The notes below the pieces were generated by a model, which worked only from the letters and a program-made list of their open reading frames with translations, searched no databases and had not been told where the DNA came from. A stretch of DNA of 46,232 nt. Origin: CAMAUF01 sp046152925 (GTDB lineage: Bacteria > Chloroflexota > Dehalococcoidia > Tepidiformales > Tepidiformaceae). Location of the stretch: contig JBJXFX010000048.1 in assembly GCA_046152925.1 (NCBI GenBank), positions 1-46,232 on the forward strand, written 5' to 3'. This document shows positions 1-8,520 of the stretch, one piece after another. Position numbers and translations under genes: made by a program. The stretch's first letter is position 1, and every line of letters begins with the position of its first letter.

Positions 1-2
1 CG

Positions 3-230
3 AGCCGTGCCGCGCTTCACGAATTGGTCGATCGACTTCCGGATGGCAAGCTCGACCAGGTTTTCCAACTCCTTGAACCCGAGGTTGAATGGGAGGACGA
101 GGAGTTATCGCCCAGCGAACTCCAAGCAATCGCCGACTTCGAGGCCGGCCGGATCCCACCGGGCGTGGTCTTCACCAGGGAACAGATAGAGGCGCTGATC
201 GAGGCGCTTGCGCCGGCCGCCCATGCGTGA
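3..230 (+). CDS. C-terminal part of small antitoxin-like protein (partial)
   Basis: The frame is open from the left edge, so the true start probably lies outside the window; a TTG at 24 is the first alternative start inside. The visible protein is short, acidic and probably helical. It has an HELVDRLP segment followed by a region rich in leucine and glutamate, and it ends in a helix (REQIEALIEALAP). This layout resembles the small antitoxin-like proteins paired with PIN or RelE-type toxins in many bacteria, but I see no diagnostic DNA-binding motif. No toxin gene follows, because the next gene is on the opposite strand. The function is therefore a guess. Confidence 0.5.
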   Translation, partial: SRAALHELVDRLPDGKLDQVFQLLEPEVEWEDEELSPSELQAIADFEAGRIPPGVVFTREQIEALIEALAPAAHA

Positions 231-342
231 GGATGTCGCGGTTGTGAAGGTCTCAACCGTCGTGTACCTGGTGGCGTTGCTGACGTTCGGTCTGCCAGCG
301 TTGTTGTTGGCGGCGATGTTCGCCCTCATTCCTGTTTTGCTC

Positions 343-1401
343 TTATGCGCGCCGTGGGTCTACCAACACCTTGATCTCTGCGTTCGGTTTCAGCAGGCGT
401 TCGAAGGCGGCGACGGTTTCGCTGGCGGGGACGACGCTGGTCACGACCTCTTGCGTCCGGATGCGGCCCTGGCTCATGAGGTCGATCGTCGCCTTGTAGT
501 CGGCGCGGCTGTAGGCGAAGACGGCTTTGAGCGAGACGCGCTTGGTCACCCAGGAGCTCGGCCGGATGGGCGCGTTGTTGAAGGCGACGCCGACCATCAT
601 GACGTGGCCGCCGGGACGTACGAAGTCGACCGACTGCTGGAGCGTCGCGGGGACGCCGGCAGCGTCGAAGACGACGTCGGGCGCGCCGCCGAGAGCCTCC
701 GAGACGGCCGCCGCAGTGTCGGGGGCAGACTTCGGGTCGATCACCGCGTGTGCGCCCAGCGTGGTCGCGACCTTCGCCCGGCCAGCGACGGGCTCGACGA
801 CGATTGCGCGCGTCGCTCCGGCGGCGAGCGCGCATTGGAGCGTGAACAGGCCGATTGGCCCCGCGCCGAGGATGGCGACCTTATCGCCGAACTTCATGTT
901 CGCGTTGCGGACGGCGTGGAAGCCGACGGCCGCGGGCTCGACGCAGGCGGCGGCGCGGTCGTCGAGCGTGTCCGGGAGGCGGAGCAGGCGCGCGGCGGGC
1001 GTCTTGATGAACGGGCCATAGCCGCCCCCGCCGAGCGAGCCCTTGCGTTCGACGCCGGCGCGCTCCATGTCGATCCGGTAGTGCTGGTAACAGAGGTCGG
1101 TCTGGCCGCGACGGCAGAAGGTGCAGTTCATGCAGGGCTCGGGCATGGTCGCGACGACGCGGTCGCCGGCCTCCCAGCCTTCGACATCGCGCCCGACGGC
1201 GACCACGGAAGCCCCGAACTCGTGGCCCATGACGATACCGGCTGAGGCAGCGGCCATCTCGCTGTCGTAGAGATGGAGGTCGCTGCCGCAGATGCCGCAA
1301 AGCCCGACTTCGAGGAGGGCTTCGCCTGGGCCGGGGTCGTCGGGGTGGGCGACTTCGTCGTAGCTCATCGAGCGGGTGCCATGGAGGACTGGTGCGCGCA
1401 T
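343..1401 (-). CDS. Zinc-dependent MDR alcohol/polyol dehydrogenase
   Basis: A 352-residue member of the medium-chain dehydrogenase/reductase family, close to threonine and sorbitol dehydrogenases. It probably oxidises a secondary alcohol or polyol with NAD(P). The N-terminal GroES-like domain has the catalytic zinc ligands C35 and H60-E61 (GHEFGA). The structural zinc lobe has C90, C93, C96 and C104. The Rossmann fold follows with GAGPIG at 179-184 and an acidic residue (E203) at the end of the second strand, which favours NAD over NADP. The ATG is preceded by an AGGAG-type ribosome site. The gene lies 12 bases downstream of a second MDR gene on the same strand, so the two are probably co-transcribed. 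The substrate cannot be read from the sequence. Confidence 0.9.
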   Translation of the reverse strand: MRAPVLHGTRSMSYDEVAHPDDPGPGEALLEVGLCGICGSDLHLYDSEMAAASAGIVMGHEFGASVVAVGRDVEGWEAGDRVVATMPEPCMNCTFCRRGQTDLCYQHYRIDMERAGVERKGSLGGGGYGPFIKTPAARLLRLPDTLDDRAAACVEPAAVGFHAVRNANMKFGDKVAILGAGPIGLFTLQCALAAGATRAIVVEPVAGRAKVATTLGAHAVIDPKSAPDTAAAVSEALGGAPDVVFDAAGVPATLQQSVDFVRPGGHVMMVGVAFNNAPIRPSSWVTKRVSLKAVFAYSRADYKATIDLMSQGRIRTQEVVTSVVPASETVAAFERLLKPNAEIKVLVDPRRA

Positions 1402-1413
1402 GGTGTCTCCTGC

Positions 1414-2430
1414 CTACCGGCCCGGCGCGACGAGGACTTTGACGTCGTCGCAGCTGGCGGTGCCAAGCTCTTGCATCACGGCGTCGACCTCGTCGAGGCC
1501 GATGACGCGGGTGACCATCGGGGCGGTCCGGATGCGTCCCGCGGCCATCAGGTCGAGGGCTCGCCGGAAGATGTCGGCGCCGCCGAGCGAGGCGGTGATT
1601 TCGCACTCCTTGGCCACGAGGGTGAGCGGGGAGAGCTCGTCGGCCTCGGCGTTGACGCCTGCGAGCACGACCTGGCCGCCGGGGCGAACAAGCTCCACGG
1701 CCTTCTGGAGCGTGCCGCGGGCGCCGGCGCACTCGAACACGACTTCGGGGCCGGCTTCGGTGGTTTCCATGAGGAAGCGGGCGATGTCCTCGTCGGGGCT
1801 GAAGACGCGCGTGGCGCCGAGCTCTTTCGCCATCGCGCGGCGGCCGGCGGAGGGTTCCATCACGTAGATGTTCGCGGCGCCGGCGAGCTTCGCCGCTTGG
1901 AGGACGAGCAAGCCGATCGGGCCAGCACCAATGACGACGACGGTGTCGCCGGGCCGGACGCGGCTGATCCGGGCGGCATGGAGGCCGACCATCGCGGGCT
2001 CGTTCAGGGCCGCGGTGATCTCGTCGACGCCGTCGGGGATCCTCTCGATGACCGAGGTGTGGCTGATGGCGAACTCTGCATACCCACCGGGGACTGTGCC
2101 GTAGCCGTAGATTTGCCAGCCCTTGCGGCAGCTGCGGAAGAGGCCGGCCTCGCATTTGTCGCACGAGTCGCAGGGGACGGCGGAGAGGGTGGTGACTCGG
2201 TCGCCGGCTTCGAGGCCGCGGACCTTCGGCCCGACGGCTTCGACGATGCCCGCGATTTCGTGGCCGAGGACGGCGCCCACCGGGAGCTGTCCCGCGCGCA
2301 AGGCGTGGAGGTCGGAGCCGCAAATCCCGCAGTGGGAGACGCGGATCAGAATCTGGTTGCCCGTGGGCTCGGGTGCCGGGACCTGGCGGACTTCGAACCG
2401 GCCGCCTTCCATGAGGACTGCCGCGCGCAT
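1414..2430 (-). CDS. Zinc-dependent MDR alcohol dehydrogenase, second copy
   Basis: A 338-residue MDR dehydrogenase with the same architecture as its downstream neighbour: C34 and H57-E58 (GHEIAG) for catalytic zinc, C87/C90/C93/C101 for structural zinc, and the nucleotide loop GAGPIG at 168-173 with an acidic E192 after it. The open frame continues upstream, but the ATG at 2430 is chosen because a GAGGAGGGG ribosome site sits just before it and because the family begins with an MRAAVL-type strand. Its stop is 82 bases downstream of the end of menE on the same strand, so it could be the tail of the menaquinone operon or a separate unit. The two MDR proteins are clearly paralogous but divergent. 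The substrate is unknown. Confidence 0.9.
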   Translation of the reverse strand: MRAAVLMEGGRFEVRQVPAPEPTGNQILIRVSHCGICGSDLHALRAGQLPVGAVLGHEIAGIVEAVGPKVRGLEAGDRVTTLSAVPCDSCDKCEAGLFRSCRKGWQIYGYGTVPGGYAEFAISHTSVIERIPDGVDEITAALNEPAMVGLHAARISRVRPGDTVVVIGAGPIGLLVLQAAKLAGAANIYVMEPSAGRRAMAKELGATRVFSPDEDIARFLMETTEAGPEVVFECAGARGTLQKAVELVRPGGQVVLAGVNAEADELSPLTLVAKECEITASLGGADIFRRALDLMAAGRIRTAPMVTRVIGLDEVDAVMQELGTASCDDVKVLVAPGR

Positions 2431-2512
2431 GCTCCCCTCCTCGGCGTCGCGGGACGCAGTCCGGGAGGCTAAGGGGCGGCGGATCCGGCCGTCAACCTGA
2501 GGCAAAAGGACG

Positions 2513-3958
2513 TTATGCGAGCATCTCCCGGACGAGTCTCCGTTGGACTTTGCCGTTGGCGGTCTTCGGCAGCTCGGCGACCACGCGGAGGTGGCGGGGC
2601 GCCTTGTAGCCGGCGAGGTGCTGGCGAATCGCGGCGAGGGCCGCGGCTTCGTCGAAGGCCGGGCCGGCGACCACAGCGGCGGCGACGATTTGGCCCCAGC
2701 GCTCGTCCGGGAGGCCGACGACCGCCGCCTCGACCACGCCGGGAAGCGCCAGGAGCGCGCCTTCGACCTCAGCCGGGTAGACATTTTCGCCGCCCGAGAC
2801 GATCAGGTCGTCGCGGCGGTCCATGACGAAGAGGAAGCCGTCGTCGTCGAGGCGGCCGATGTCTCCTGTATGGAGCCAGCCACCGCGGATGGCGCGGGCG
2901 GTCGCTTCCGGGTCGTCCCAGTAGCCGGGCGTGACCGTGGGGCCGCTGACGAGGATTTCGCCGGGCTCGCCCGGGGGCGCGTCGATGCGAAGGCGGGTGC
3001 TGACCAGCGGTTTTCCCGCCGAGCCGGCGCGCCGGACGGCGTCGCGGGGCGCGAGGGTCGCGACCTGGCTCGCAGCTTCCGTCAGGCCGTACGTCTGGAG
3101 CACCGGGTAGCCGAGGTCGAGCGCGCGTTCGAGGATAGGCAGCGGCAGCGGCCCCCCGCCGGTGAGGACGACGCGGAGGCCCGGCGGCGCCGGGCGAGGG
3201 TCGTGGTCGATGAGGCGCTGGAGCATCGTCGGGACGACGGACACGTGCGTGATGCCCTCGTCGTGCAGGGCACGGTTCACGGCGGCTTCGTCGAAGCCGG
3301 CGTGGACGACGACCTCGGTCCCGGCGATCGCCGAGCGGAGGATGATCGAGAGGCCCCCGACATGAAAGAGCGGCATACAGGCGAGCCAGCGGTCCTCGGG
3401 CGAGACGCCGAGGTTGAAGGCGGAGGCCGAGGCGCTCGCCCAGAAGTTGCCGAACGAGAGCATCGCGCCCTTCGGCCGCCCGGTGGTGCCGGAGGTGAAG
3501 ATGATTGAGTGGGTGTCGTCGAGGCGGTGGGCGTCGCGCAGCGCGGCCCGCGGGCCGGCCGCCTGCGGCAGGGCGAGCGGCGGCGGGAGCCCGGCTTGGG
3601 CCGCCGCGGCGGTGGCCAAGGGCAGCGTAGGGCCGTGAGCGAGGAGAAGCCGGGCGCCCGAGCGCTGGAGCTGCCAGGCGAGCTCGGCGGCGGTCAGCCG
3701 GCCGTTGAGGAGGACGAGGATGGCCCCGGCCCGGGGCACAGCATGCACAGCCTCAACCATCTCCAGAGAGTTGCTGGCGAGGACGGCGCCGCGCTCGCCG
3801 GGCTCGACGCCGCGCGCGATGAGCGCCGAAGCCAGCTCGCGGACGCTGTCGTCGAGTTCGCGGAACGTGAGCCGCCGGCCACCGGGGAGGGTGAGCGCGG
3901 GCGTGGCCGGGAGCGAATCCGCGCGATGGGCGAGCCAGTCGGGGATGGTCGTGCTCAC
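2513..3958 (-). CDS. menE: o-Succinylbenzoate-CoA ligase
   Basis: A 481-residue ANL-superfamily adenylating enzyme that activates o-succinylbenzoate with ATP and CoA in menaquinone synthesis. Visible motifs are the A3 phosphate loop at about 153-164 (FTSGTTGRPKGA), QTYGLTEAAS at about 288-297, the TGD hinge region near 364-366, the ENVYPAEVE segment at 391-399 and the catalytic lysine K470 in KTANGK. The chosen start is GTG at 3958, which overlaps the menC stop as GTGA; this signals translational coupling and gives the usual family length. The specific assignment rests mainly on its place as last gene of the menF-D-H-B-C-E series, since ANL enzymes are hard to tell apart by sequence alone. 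Confidence 0.9.
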   Translation of the reverse strand: MSTTIPDWLAHRADSLPATPALTLPGGRRLTFRELDDSVRELASALIARGVEPGERGAVLASNSLEMVEAVHAVPRAGAILVLLNGRLTAAELAWQLQRSGARLLLAHGPTLPLATAAAAQAGLPPPLALPQAAGPRAALRDAHRLDDTHSIIFTSGTTGRPKGAMLSFGNFWASASASAFNLGVSPEDRWLACMPLFHVGGLSIILRSAIAGTEVVVHAGFDEAAVNRALHDEGITHVSVVPTMLQRLIDHDPRPAPPGLRVVLTGGGPLPLPILERALDLGYPVLQTYGLTEAASQVATLAPRDAVRRAGSAGKPLVSTRLRIDAPPGEPGEILVSGPTVTPGYWDDPEATARAIRGGWLHTGDIGRLDDDGFLFVMDRRDDLIVSGGENVYPAEVEGALLALPGVVEAAVVGLPDERWGQIVAAAVVAGPAFDEAAALAAIRQHLAGYKAPRHLRVVAELPKTANGKVQRRLVREMLA

Positions 3959-5139
3959 CGGCGGACTTTGCCCGCGAGCGCGGTGGCGTACTTGGCCAGC
4001 GCGGCGTGGTCGACCTCGACGCCGAGGCCGGGAGCGCCCGGCCGGTCGATGACGCCGTCGTAGGCGCGCGGGAGGCCTTGGACGAGCGTTTCGGTCAGGA
4101 GTTCTCCTGTCGTCAGGCCACAGGGCCGGACTGGGTCGGCGACGAGCGACGCGAGGTGGATGGCGGCGGCGAGGCCGATCCCGGCCTCGAAGGTGCTGGT
4201 CACGATCGCCGGCAGGCGCGCCTGATTGGCGCGGGCGACCATCAGCGCTGCCTCGCGCAAGCCGGATACCGTGGGTTTGATGACCACGGCGTCGGCAGCG
4301 CGGTGGTCGAGGATCGCGTCGAGGTCGGCGAGCGAGCGGCAGGATTCGTCGGCCGCAATCGCGACGCCCGTCTGTTTCCGCAGACGCGCCATCTCGTCGA
4401 GGGCGCCGGGGAGCTCGTGGGAGATCGGCTGTTCGCAGAGGCTGACGTCGCAGGCCTCGTAGGTGCGGAGGCGGGCGAGTGTCTCGGACGGCGTCCAAGA
4501 GCCGTTGGCGTCGACCCGGAGTTCCGGGCGTGGCGGTGGGATGTGGACGCCCAGGGTGCACTGCCAAAGCCCGCCGGAAACCGCGCGAAGGCGGGCCAAG
4601 TCGGCCTTCGCGTCGCGGCCGACCTTCAGCTTGAGCGCCATGAAGCCCGCGTCTCGCGCGGCCGAGGCTTGCGTGGCCGCTTGTAGCGGGTCACCAGCGT
4701 CGATCACGGCGTTGACGGGGATGCCTTCCGCCGAGGTGACGGAGACGCCGCTCGCAGCGCGCAACCACTCGCCGAGCGGTTGGCCGTGGGCGAAGGCGGC
4801 AAGGCTGGCGGCGGCCGTCTCGATGCCGCAACGGGCTGCGTTCACCGCGCCGCGGGAGGCGGAGGGCGCGTCCCACGGGCTCGCCCAGACCTCTGAGGGG
4901 GTGCGGCCGAGCACCGCCGGCGCCCAGGAGCTGAGGATGTCCGCGACTTCGGTGACCGTCCCACCGGCATACGACGTGAGTGGGGACGCCTCGCCGGCCG
5001 CCTCACTGCCGTCGGCGCACTCGAACCCGAGGATGAGCCCGTCCCGCTGGACGAGTTGGCCGTGTGCCGCCGCGAACGCCGCGCGCATTGGCACCGAGAA
5101 GCCCTGCCACCAGACGCGGACGATCGGCGACTCGCTCAT
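3955..5139 (-). CDS. menC: o-Succinylbenzoate synthase
   Basis: A 394-residue enolase-superfamily enzyme that dehydrates SHCHC to o-succinylbenzoate. The barrel carries the expected residues: K170 and K172 (LKLKVG), metal ligands D210, E236 and D264 (in RVDANGSW, CEQP and AADES), and K288 (VIKP) as the opposite catalytic lysine. The ATG at 5139 overlaps the menB stop as ATGA. One oddity is an apparent insertion of about 15 residues (around 190-204, containing GLWQCTLGVHIPPP) between K172 and the first metal ligand, where this family normally runs directly into the strand. The reading frame stays intact and the active site is complete, so the enzyme is probably functional. Confidence 0.92.
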   Translation of the reverse strand: MSESPIVRVWWQGFSVPMRAAFAAAHGQLVQRDGLILGFECADGSEAAGEASPLTSYAGGTVTEVADILSSWAPAVLGRTPSEVWASPWDAPSASRGAVNAARCGIETAAASLAAFAHGQPLGEWLRAASGVSVTSAEGIPVNAVIDAGDPLQAATQASAARDAGFMALKLKVGRDAKADLARLRAVSGGLWQCTLGVHIPPPRPELRVDANGSWTPSETLARLRTYEACDVSLCEQPISHELPGALDEMARLRKQTGVAIAADESCRSLADLDAILDHRAADAVVIKPTVSGLREAALMVARANQARLPAIVTSTFEAGIGLAAAIHLASLVADPVRPCGLTTGELLTETLVQGLPRAYDGVIDRPGAPGLGVEVDHAALAKYATALAGKVRR

Positions 5140-5963
5140 GGCCGTCGGGGGAACTTCTCGAAGTTGTCGTATTCGGGCTTGCGGTGTTCGAGGAACGCGT
5201 TCTTGCCCTCTTTGCCCTCGTCGGTCATGTAGAAGAGCATCGTCGCGTTGTGGGCGAGTTCTGTGATGCCCGACATGCCGTCGAGCTCGGCGTTGAACGA
5301 GGACTTGAGCAACCGAAGCGTGAGCGGCGAGTGGTTGAGCATCTCTTTCGCCCACTTCACGCCCTCGGCTTCGAGTTGGTCGTTCGGCACGACGGCGTTG
5401 ACGAGGCCCATTTCGAGCGCCTCTTTGGCGTCGTATTGGCGGCAGAGGTACCAGATTTCGCGCGCCTTCTTCTGGCCGACGAGGCGCGCGAGCTGGACGG
5501 CGCCAAAGCCGCCATCGAAGCTGCCGACGCGTGGGCCGGTCTGCCCGAAGCGGGCGTTCTCGGCGGCGATGGTGAGGTCGCAAACGACATGGAGGACGTG
5601 GCCGCCGCCGATAGCGTAGCCCGCAACGAGCGCGATGACCGGTTTCGGCATCGAGCGGATGAGCTTGTGGAGGTCCGTGACGTTGAGGCGGGCGACGGAG
5701 TCGCCTCCGACATAGCCGCCGTGGCCGCGGACGCGCTGGTCGCCGCCGGAGCAGAATGCGCGCCCGCCTTCGCCCGTAAAGAGCACGACGCCGACTTCGC
5801 CGTCTTCACGTGCCTTGTTGAAGGCGTCGAGCAGCTCGAAGACGGTCTCGGGCCGGAAGGCGTTGTGCACTTCAGGACGGTTAATGCTGATCCGGGCGAC
5901 GCCGTCGGCCTTCTGGTAGATGACGTCCGAGTAGCTGCCGGCTTCTTTCCAAGCGATGGTCAC
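5136..5963 (-). CDS. menB: 1,4-Dihydroxy-2-naphthoyl-CoA synthase
   Basis: A 275-residue crotonase-fold enzyme that closes the second ring of the naphthoquinone by Dieckmann-type condensation of OSB-CoA. The crotonase oxyanion segments are visible: CSGGDQ at 71-76 and AGYAIGGGH at about 114-122. The GGYVGG loop and the C-terminal HRKPEYDNFEKFPRRP tail are typical of MenB rather than of general enoyl-CoA hydratases. The start is GTG at 5963, whose last bases form the stop of menH (GTGA overlap). It is coupled on both sides in the men operon. Confidence 0.96.
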   Translation of the reverse strand: MTIAWKEAGSYSDVIYQKADGVARISINRPEVHNAFRPETVFELLDAFNKAREDGEVGVVLFTGEGGRAFCSGGDQRVRGHGGYVGGDSVARLNVTDLHKLIRSMPKPVIALVAGYAIGGGHVLHVVCDLTIAAENARFGQTGPRVGSFDGGFGAVQLARLVGQKKAREIWYLCRQYDAKEALEMGLVNAVVPNDQLEAEGVKWAKEMLNHSPLTLRLLKSSFNAELDGMSGITELAHNATMLFYMTDEGKEGKNAFLEHRKPEYDNFEKFPRRP

Positions 5964-6793
5964 GATGGTGCTCCCGTGGCGGATGGTTCAGTGAGGAAGG
6001 GCTCGATCAGCGCGAGGCAGCCTTCCGGGTTCTCCAAGTGTGCCGCATGTCCGGCGTTCGCGATGCTCGCGAAGCGTGCACTGGGCAAGGCGACGGCCAG
6101 ATCCTTGCCGATGCCGACGTACTTTGTGTCCCACTCGCCCGCGAGGATCAGGGCTGGGAAGGCCATCCGCGGCAACGCCTTGAAGACGGGCTCCTGCGCC
6201 CCAGCGCCCATGCCGCGAAGGCTGTTCGCGAGGCCGTGCGCGTCGTTCCTCATCCGGCCCTCGCGGACGCGGGCGCGCACCGCTTCGGGGAGCGATTTCT
6301 GACTCGCAAAGAGCGGGATGTTCTCCCAATAGTCGACGAATGCCGCGACGCCCTCGTTGAGGATGCGCTGGGCGAGCGTCTCGTCGCTGGCGACGCGGGC
6401 CGCGCGTTCCTCGGCCGCGGCGATGCCCGGCGACGCCCCGATGACGACGAGCCGCTCGATCGCTTCGGGATGCGCAGCTGCGATGGAGAGGGCCCAGCGC
6501 CCGCCCATCGAGTACCCCAGCCAGGCGGCGCGCGCATGGCCGAGGTTCCGAAGGGCTTGGACCGCGTCCTCGACAGCCTGGGCCATCCGGTAGTGGTCGA
6601 GGTCCGCTGGCCGGTCACTTTGGCCGTGGCCGGGGGCGTCGATCGCGATGACGGTGTGCGCAACCGCGAGCCGACTGCCGAGCGGGGCGTTCGCGGCGGA
6701 GCCGGTGAAGCCATGGAGCACGACGATCGGCGGCCCACTTCCCTGGCACTCGACGCTCAGCCCGTAGCCGGGGGCAACTTCGATGCGGGTCAT
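5960..6793 (-). CDS. menH: SHCHC synthase-like alpha/beta hydrolase
   Basis: A 277-residue alpha/beta hydrolase that probably performs the MenH step: elimination of pyruvate from SEPHCHC to give SHCHC. The catalytic triad is visible as S95 in GYSMGG, D222 in EWDTKY and H249 in NAGHAAHLENP. The oxyanion segment HGFTGS is near 27-32. The open frame extends 13 codons further upstream, but ATG at 6793 is preferred because it overlaps the menD stop (TAATG) and removes a low-complexity leader. The operon position between menD and menB supports the role over a general esterase. Confidence 0.9.
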   Translation of the reverse strand: MTRIEVAPGYGLSVECQGSGPPIVVLHGFTGSAANAPLGSRLAVAHTVIAIDAPGHGQSDRPADLDHYRMAQAVEDAVQALRNLGHARAAWLGYSMGGRWALSIAAAHPEAIERLVVIGASPGIAAAEERAARVASDETLAQRILNEGVAAFVDYWENIPLFASQKSLPEAVRARVREGRMRNDAHGLANSLRGMGAGAQEPVFKALPRMAFPALILAGEWDTKYVGIGKDLAVALPSARFASIANAGHAAHLENPEGCLALIEPFLTEPSATGAPS

Positions 6794-8520
6794 TAGGAGG
6801 CGCCCCAGGCGGCTGTCACTGCTGCCGCCCACGCCTGCTTGTGCATCGCGACGTTCGCCGCGCGCTCGGTGCGGAGCTCGATGACGTTGAGGCCGCTTCG
6901 GAGTGGCGAGACGACCTGGCGGAACGCGTCCCAGTTCTCCACGACCGTGTGGCGTCCGCGATACGTCTGGATCACGCCGGCAAAGTCGATGCCGTGGGGC
7001 GTCCCGAACCAGGTCTCGAAGTTGACGGCGTCGTTGGCCTGCGGGAGGTAATGGAAGATGCCGCCGCCGTCGTTGTTCACGAGCACGACCGTGAGGTCGA
7101 GGCCGTGCTTGGTCGCCGCCCAGAGCCCGTTGAGGTCGTGGTAGAACGAGAGGTCGCCGATCACGAGGACGACGGGGCCCTTGCCTGCGGCGGCCTCACC
7201 GAGGGCCGAGGAGGTGACGCCGTCGATCCCGTTCGCGCCGCGATTAGAGACGATGGTGAGCGGCCGGCCACAGCTGACGAGGAACGAGTCTGCGTCGCGC
7301 ACGGGCATGCTGTTGCCGACGAAAACAGTCGCCCCGTCGGGCAGGGCCGCTTGGAGCTCGGTGAAGACGCGTCCCTCGAAGGGCGCCTCGAACCTCGCGA
7401 TGGCCGCCTGGATTGCGGCCGAGGCGCGCCGGTCGCGGTCGAGCCAGTCTCCGGCCCACGCCTCAGCTGCGCGCGAGGGCAGCCCGGCCGCGAGTTGGGC
7501 GCAAACGGCTCCGGGGTCGCCGGCGACGACGAGATCGGTGACCGCGTCCGGGTCTCGCCAGCCACCCCACGCCTCGACCAGGATGTGCTGGGCCTGTGTC
7601 TGGCGAGCGAGGTACTGGTTGCCCGCCTTCGAGGTGAGCACGCCGCCGAGGTGGACGATGACGTCCGGCTTCCACATGGTCGCCCTCGGGTCGCGCAGGA
7701 CGGCGTCGAACGAGTCGAGGACGAAGCTGCGGTCGTGCGGGCCCATGCGGAGACCGCTGAGGGGATCGGCGAGGATTGGCGCGCCAAGCTTCGCGGCGAG
7801 CGCCGTGACCTCGTCGGGCGGCAGGCCGCCGGTCTCCGCGCCAGCGATGACCAGCGGCCGCTCGGCCTGGGCGAGGACAGTGACGGCGCGCATGACTTCG
7901 GCCGCGATCGGCGGCGGCGGCGCTGGGAGCTGTGCTCCGCCGGCGGGCCTGGTGTCGATCGTGAGCGGTGTGCCACTAAGCGGCTCTTCGAACGGGCAGT
8001 TGAGGTGCACCGGGCCAGGGAGCGGCGCCATCGCCATGCGGGCCGCACGCATCCCGAAGGCGCGAAAGTGAGCTTCTTCCCCGGGCTGGCCCAACGGCAC
8101 CGGGAGGTCGAGCGACCAGCGCACGTTCGAGCCAAACATGCCGGCTTGAGCGATGGTCTGGGCGGCGCCCACCTCGCGCAGCAGTGGGGGCCGGTCGGCG
8201 GTACAGACGACGAGCGGGACCCGCGAGAGGTTCGCCTCGGCCACAGCCGGGTGGTAATTCGCCGCTGCCGTCCCGGAGGTGCAAACGAGCAGCACGGGGG
8301 CGTTCGTCGCGCGCGCCAGGCCGAGGGCGAAGAAGGCGGAGGAGCGTTCATCGAGGTGCAGCCAGGGCTTAATCGCGGTTTGGCTGGCGAGGGCGAGCGT
8401 GAGCGGCGTCGAACGCGAGCCAGGCGTGACGCAAGCGTGGCGTACGCCTTGCTCCGCGAGGGCGCGGACGAGCGCTCGTGCGGCATCCAAGTTCGCGAGC
8501 GGGAGCGGGCTCTCAGCCAC
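6793..8520 (-). CDS. menD: SEPHCHC synthase, ThDP-dependent
   Basis: A 575-residue thiamine-diphosphate enzyme that adds the succinic semialdehyde unit from 2-oxoglutarate to isochorismate, the first committed step of menaquinone synthesis. The N-terminal pyrimidine-binding domain has VTPGSRSTPL at 31-40 and the conserved glutamate E58. The C-terminal diphosphate domain has GDLSFYHD at 455-462 and the paired NN at 482-483, the ThDP/magnesium motif. The start is taken as GTG at 8520: the upstream in-frame extension overlaps menF strongly and is arginine/serine-rich, whereas MAESPLPLANLD aligns with family N-termini. It overlaps menF by 8 bases. Confidence 0.95.
   Translation of the reverse strand: MAESPLPLANLDAARALVRALAEQGVRHACVTPGSRSTPLTLALASQTAIKPWLHLDERSSAFFALGLARATNAPVLLVCTSGTAAANYHPAVAEANLSRVPLVVCTADRPPLLREVGAAQTIAQAGMFGSNVRWSLDLPVPLGQPGEEAHFRAFGMRAARMAMAPLPGPVHLNCPFEEPLSGTPLTIDTRPAGGAQLPAPPPPIAAEVMRAVTVLAQAERPLVIAGAETGGLPPDEVTALAAKLGAPILADPLSGLRMGPHDRSFVLDSFDAVLRDPRATMWKPDVIVHLGGVLTSKAGNQYLARQTQAQHILVEAWGGWRDPDAVTDLVVAGDPGAVCAQLAAGLPSRAAEAWAGDWLDRDRRASAAIQAAIARFEAPFEGRVFTELQAALPDGATVFVGNSMPVRDADSFLVSCGRPLTIVSNRGANGIDGVTSSALGEAAAGKGPVVLVIGDLSFYHDLNGLWAATKHGLDLTVVLVNNDGGGIFHYLPQANDAVNFETWFGTPHGIDFAGVIQTYRGRHTVVENWDAFRQVVSPLRSGLNVIELRTERAANVAMHKQAWAAAVTAAWGAS

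Noticed and set aside
208..1245. Plus-strand ORF with a hydrophobic start (MREDVAVVKVSTVVYL...), from ATG 223
   Set aside because: It continues for hundreds of codons antisense to the MDR dehydrogenase with arginine/glycine/aspartate-rich sequence. The hydrophobic beginning is probably chance in GC-rich DNA. A very short membrane peptide cannot be excluded, but there is no stop near 345.
881..2323. Long minus-strand ORF of 480 codons
   Set aside because: Arginine/proline-rich shadow of the two dehydrogenase genes in another frame; no domain visible.
7161..8486. 441-codon ORF in a second minus frame inside menD
   Set aside because: Serine/arginine-rich frame shadow of menD.
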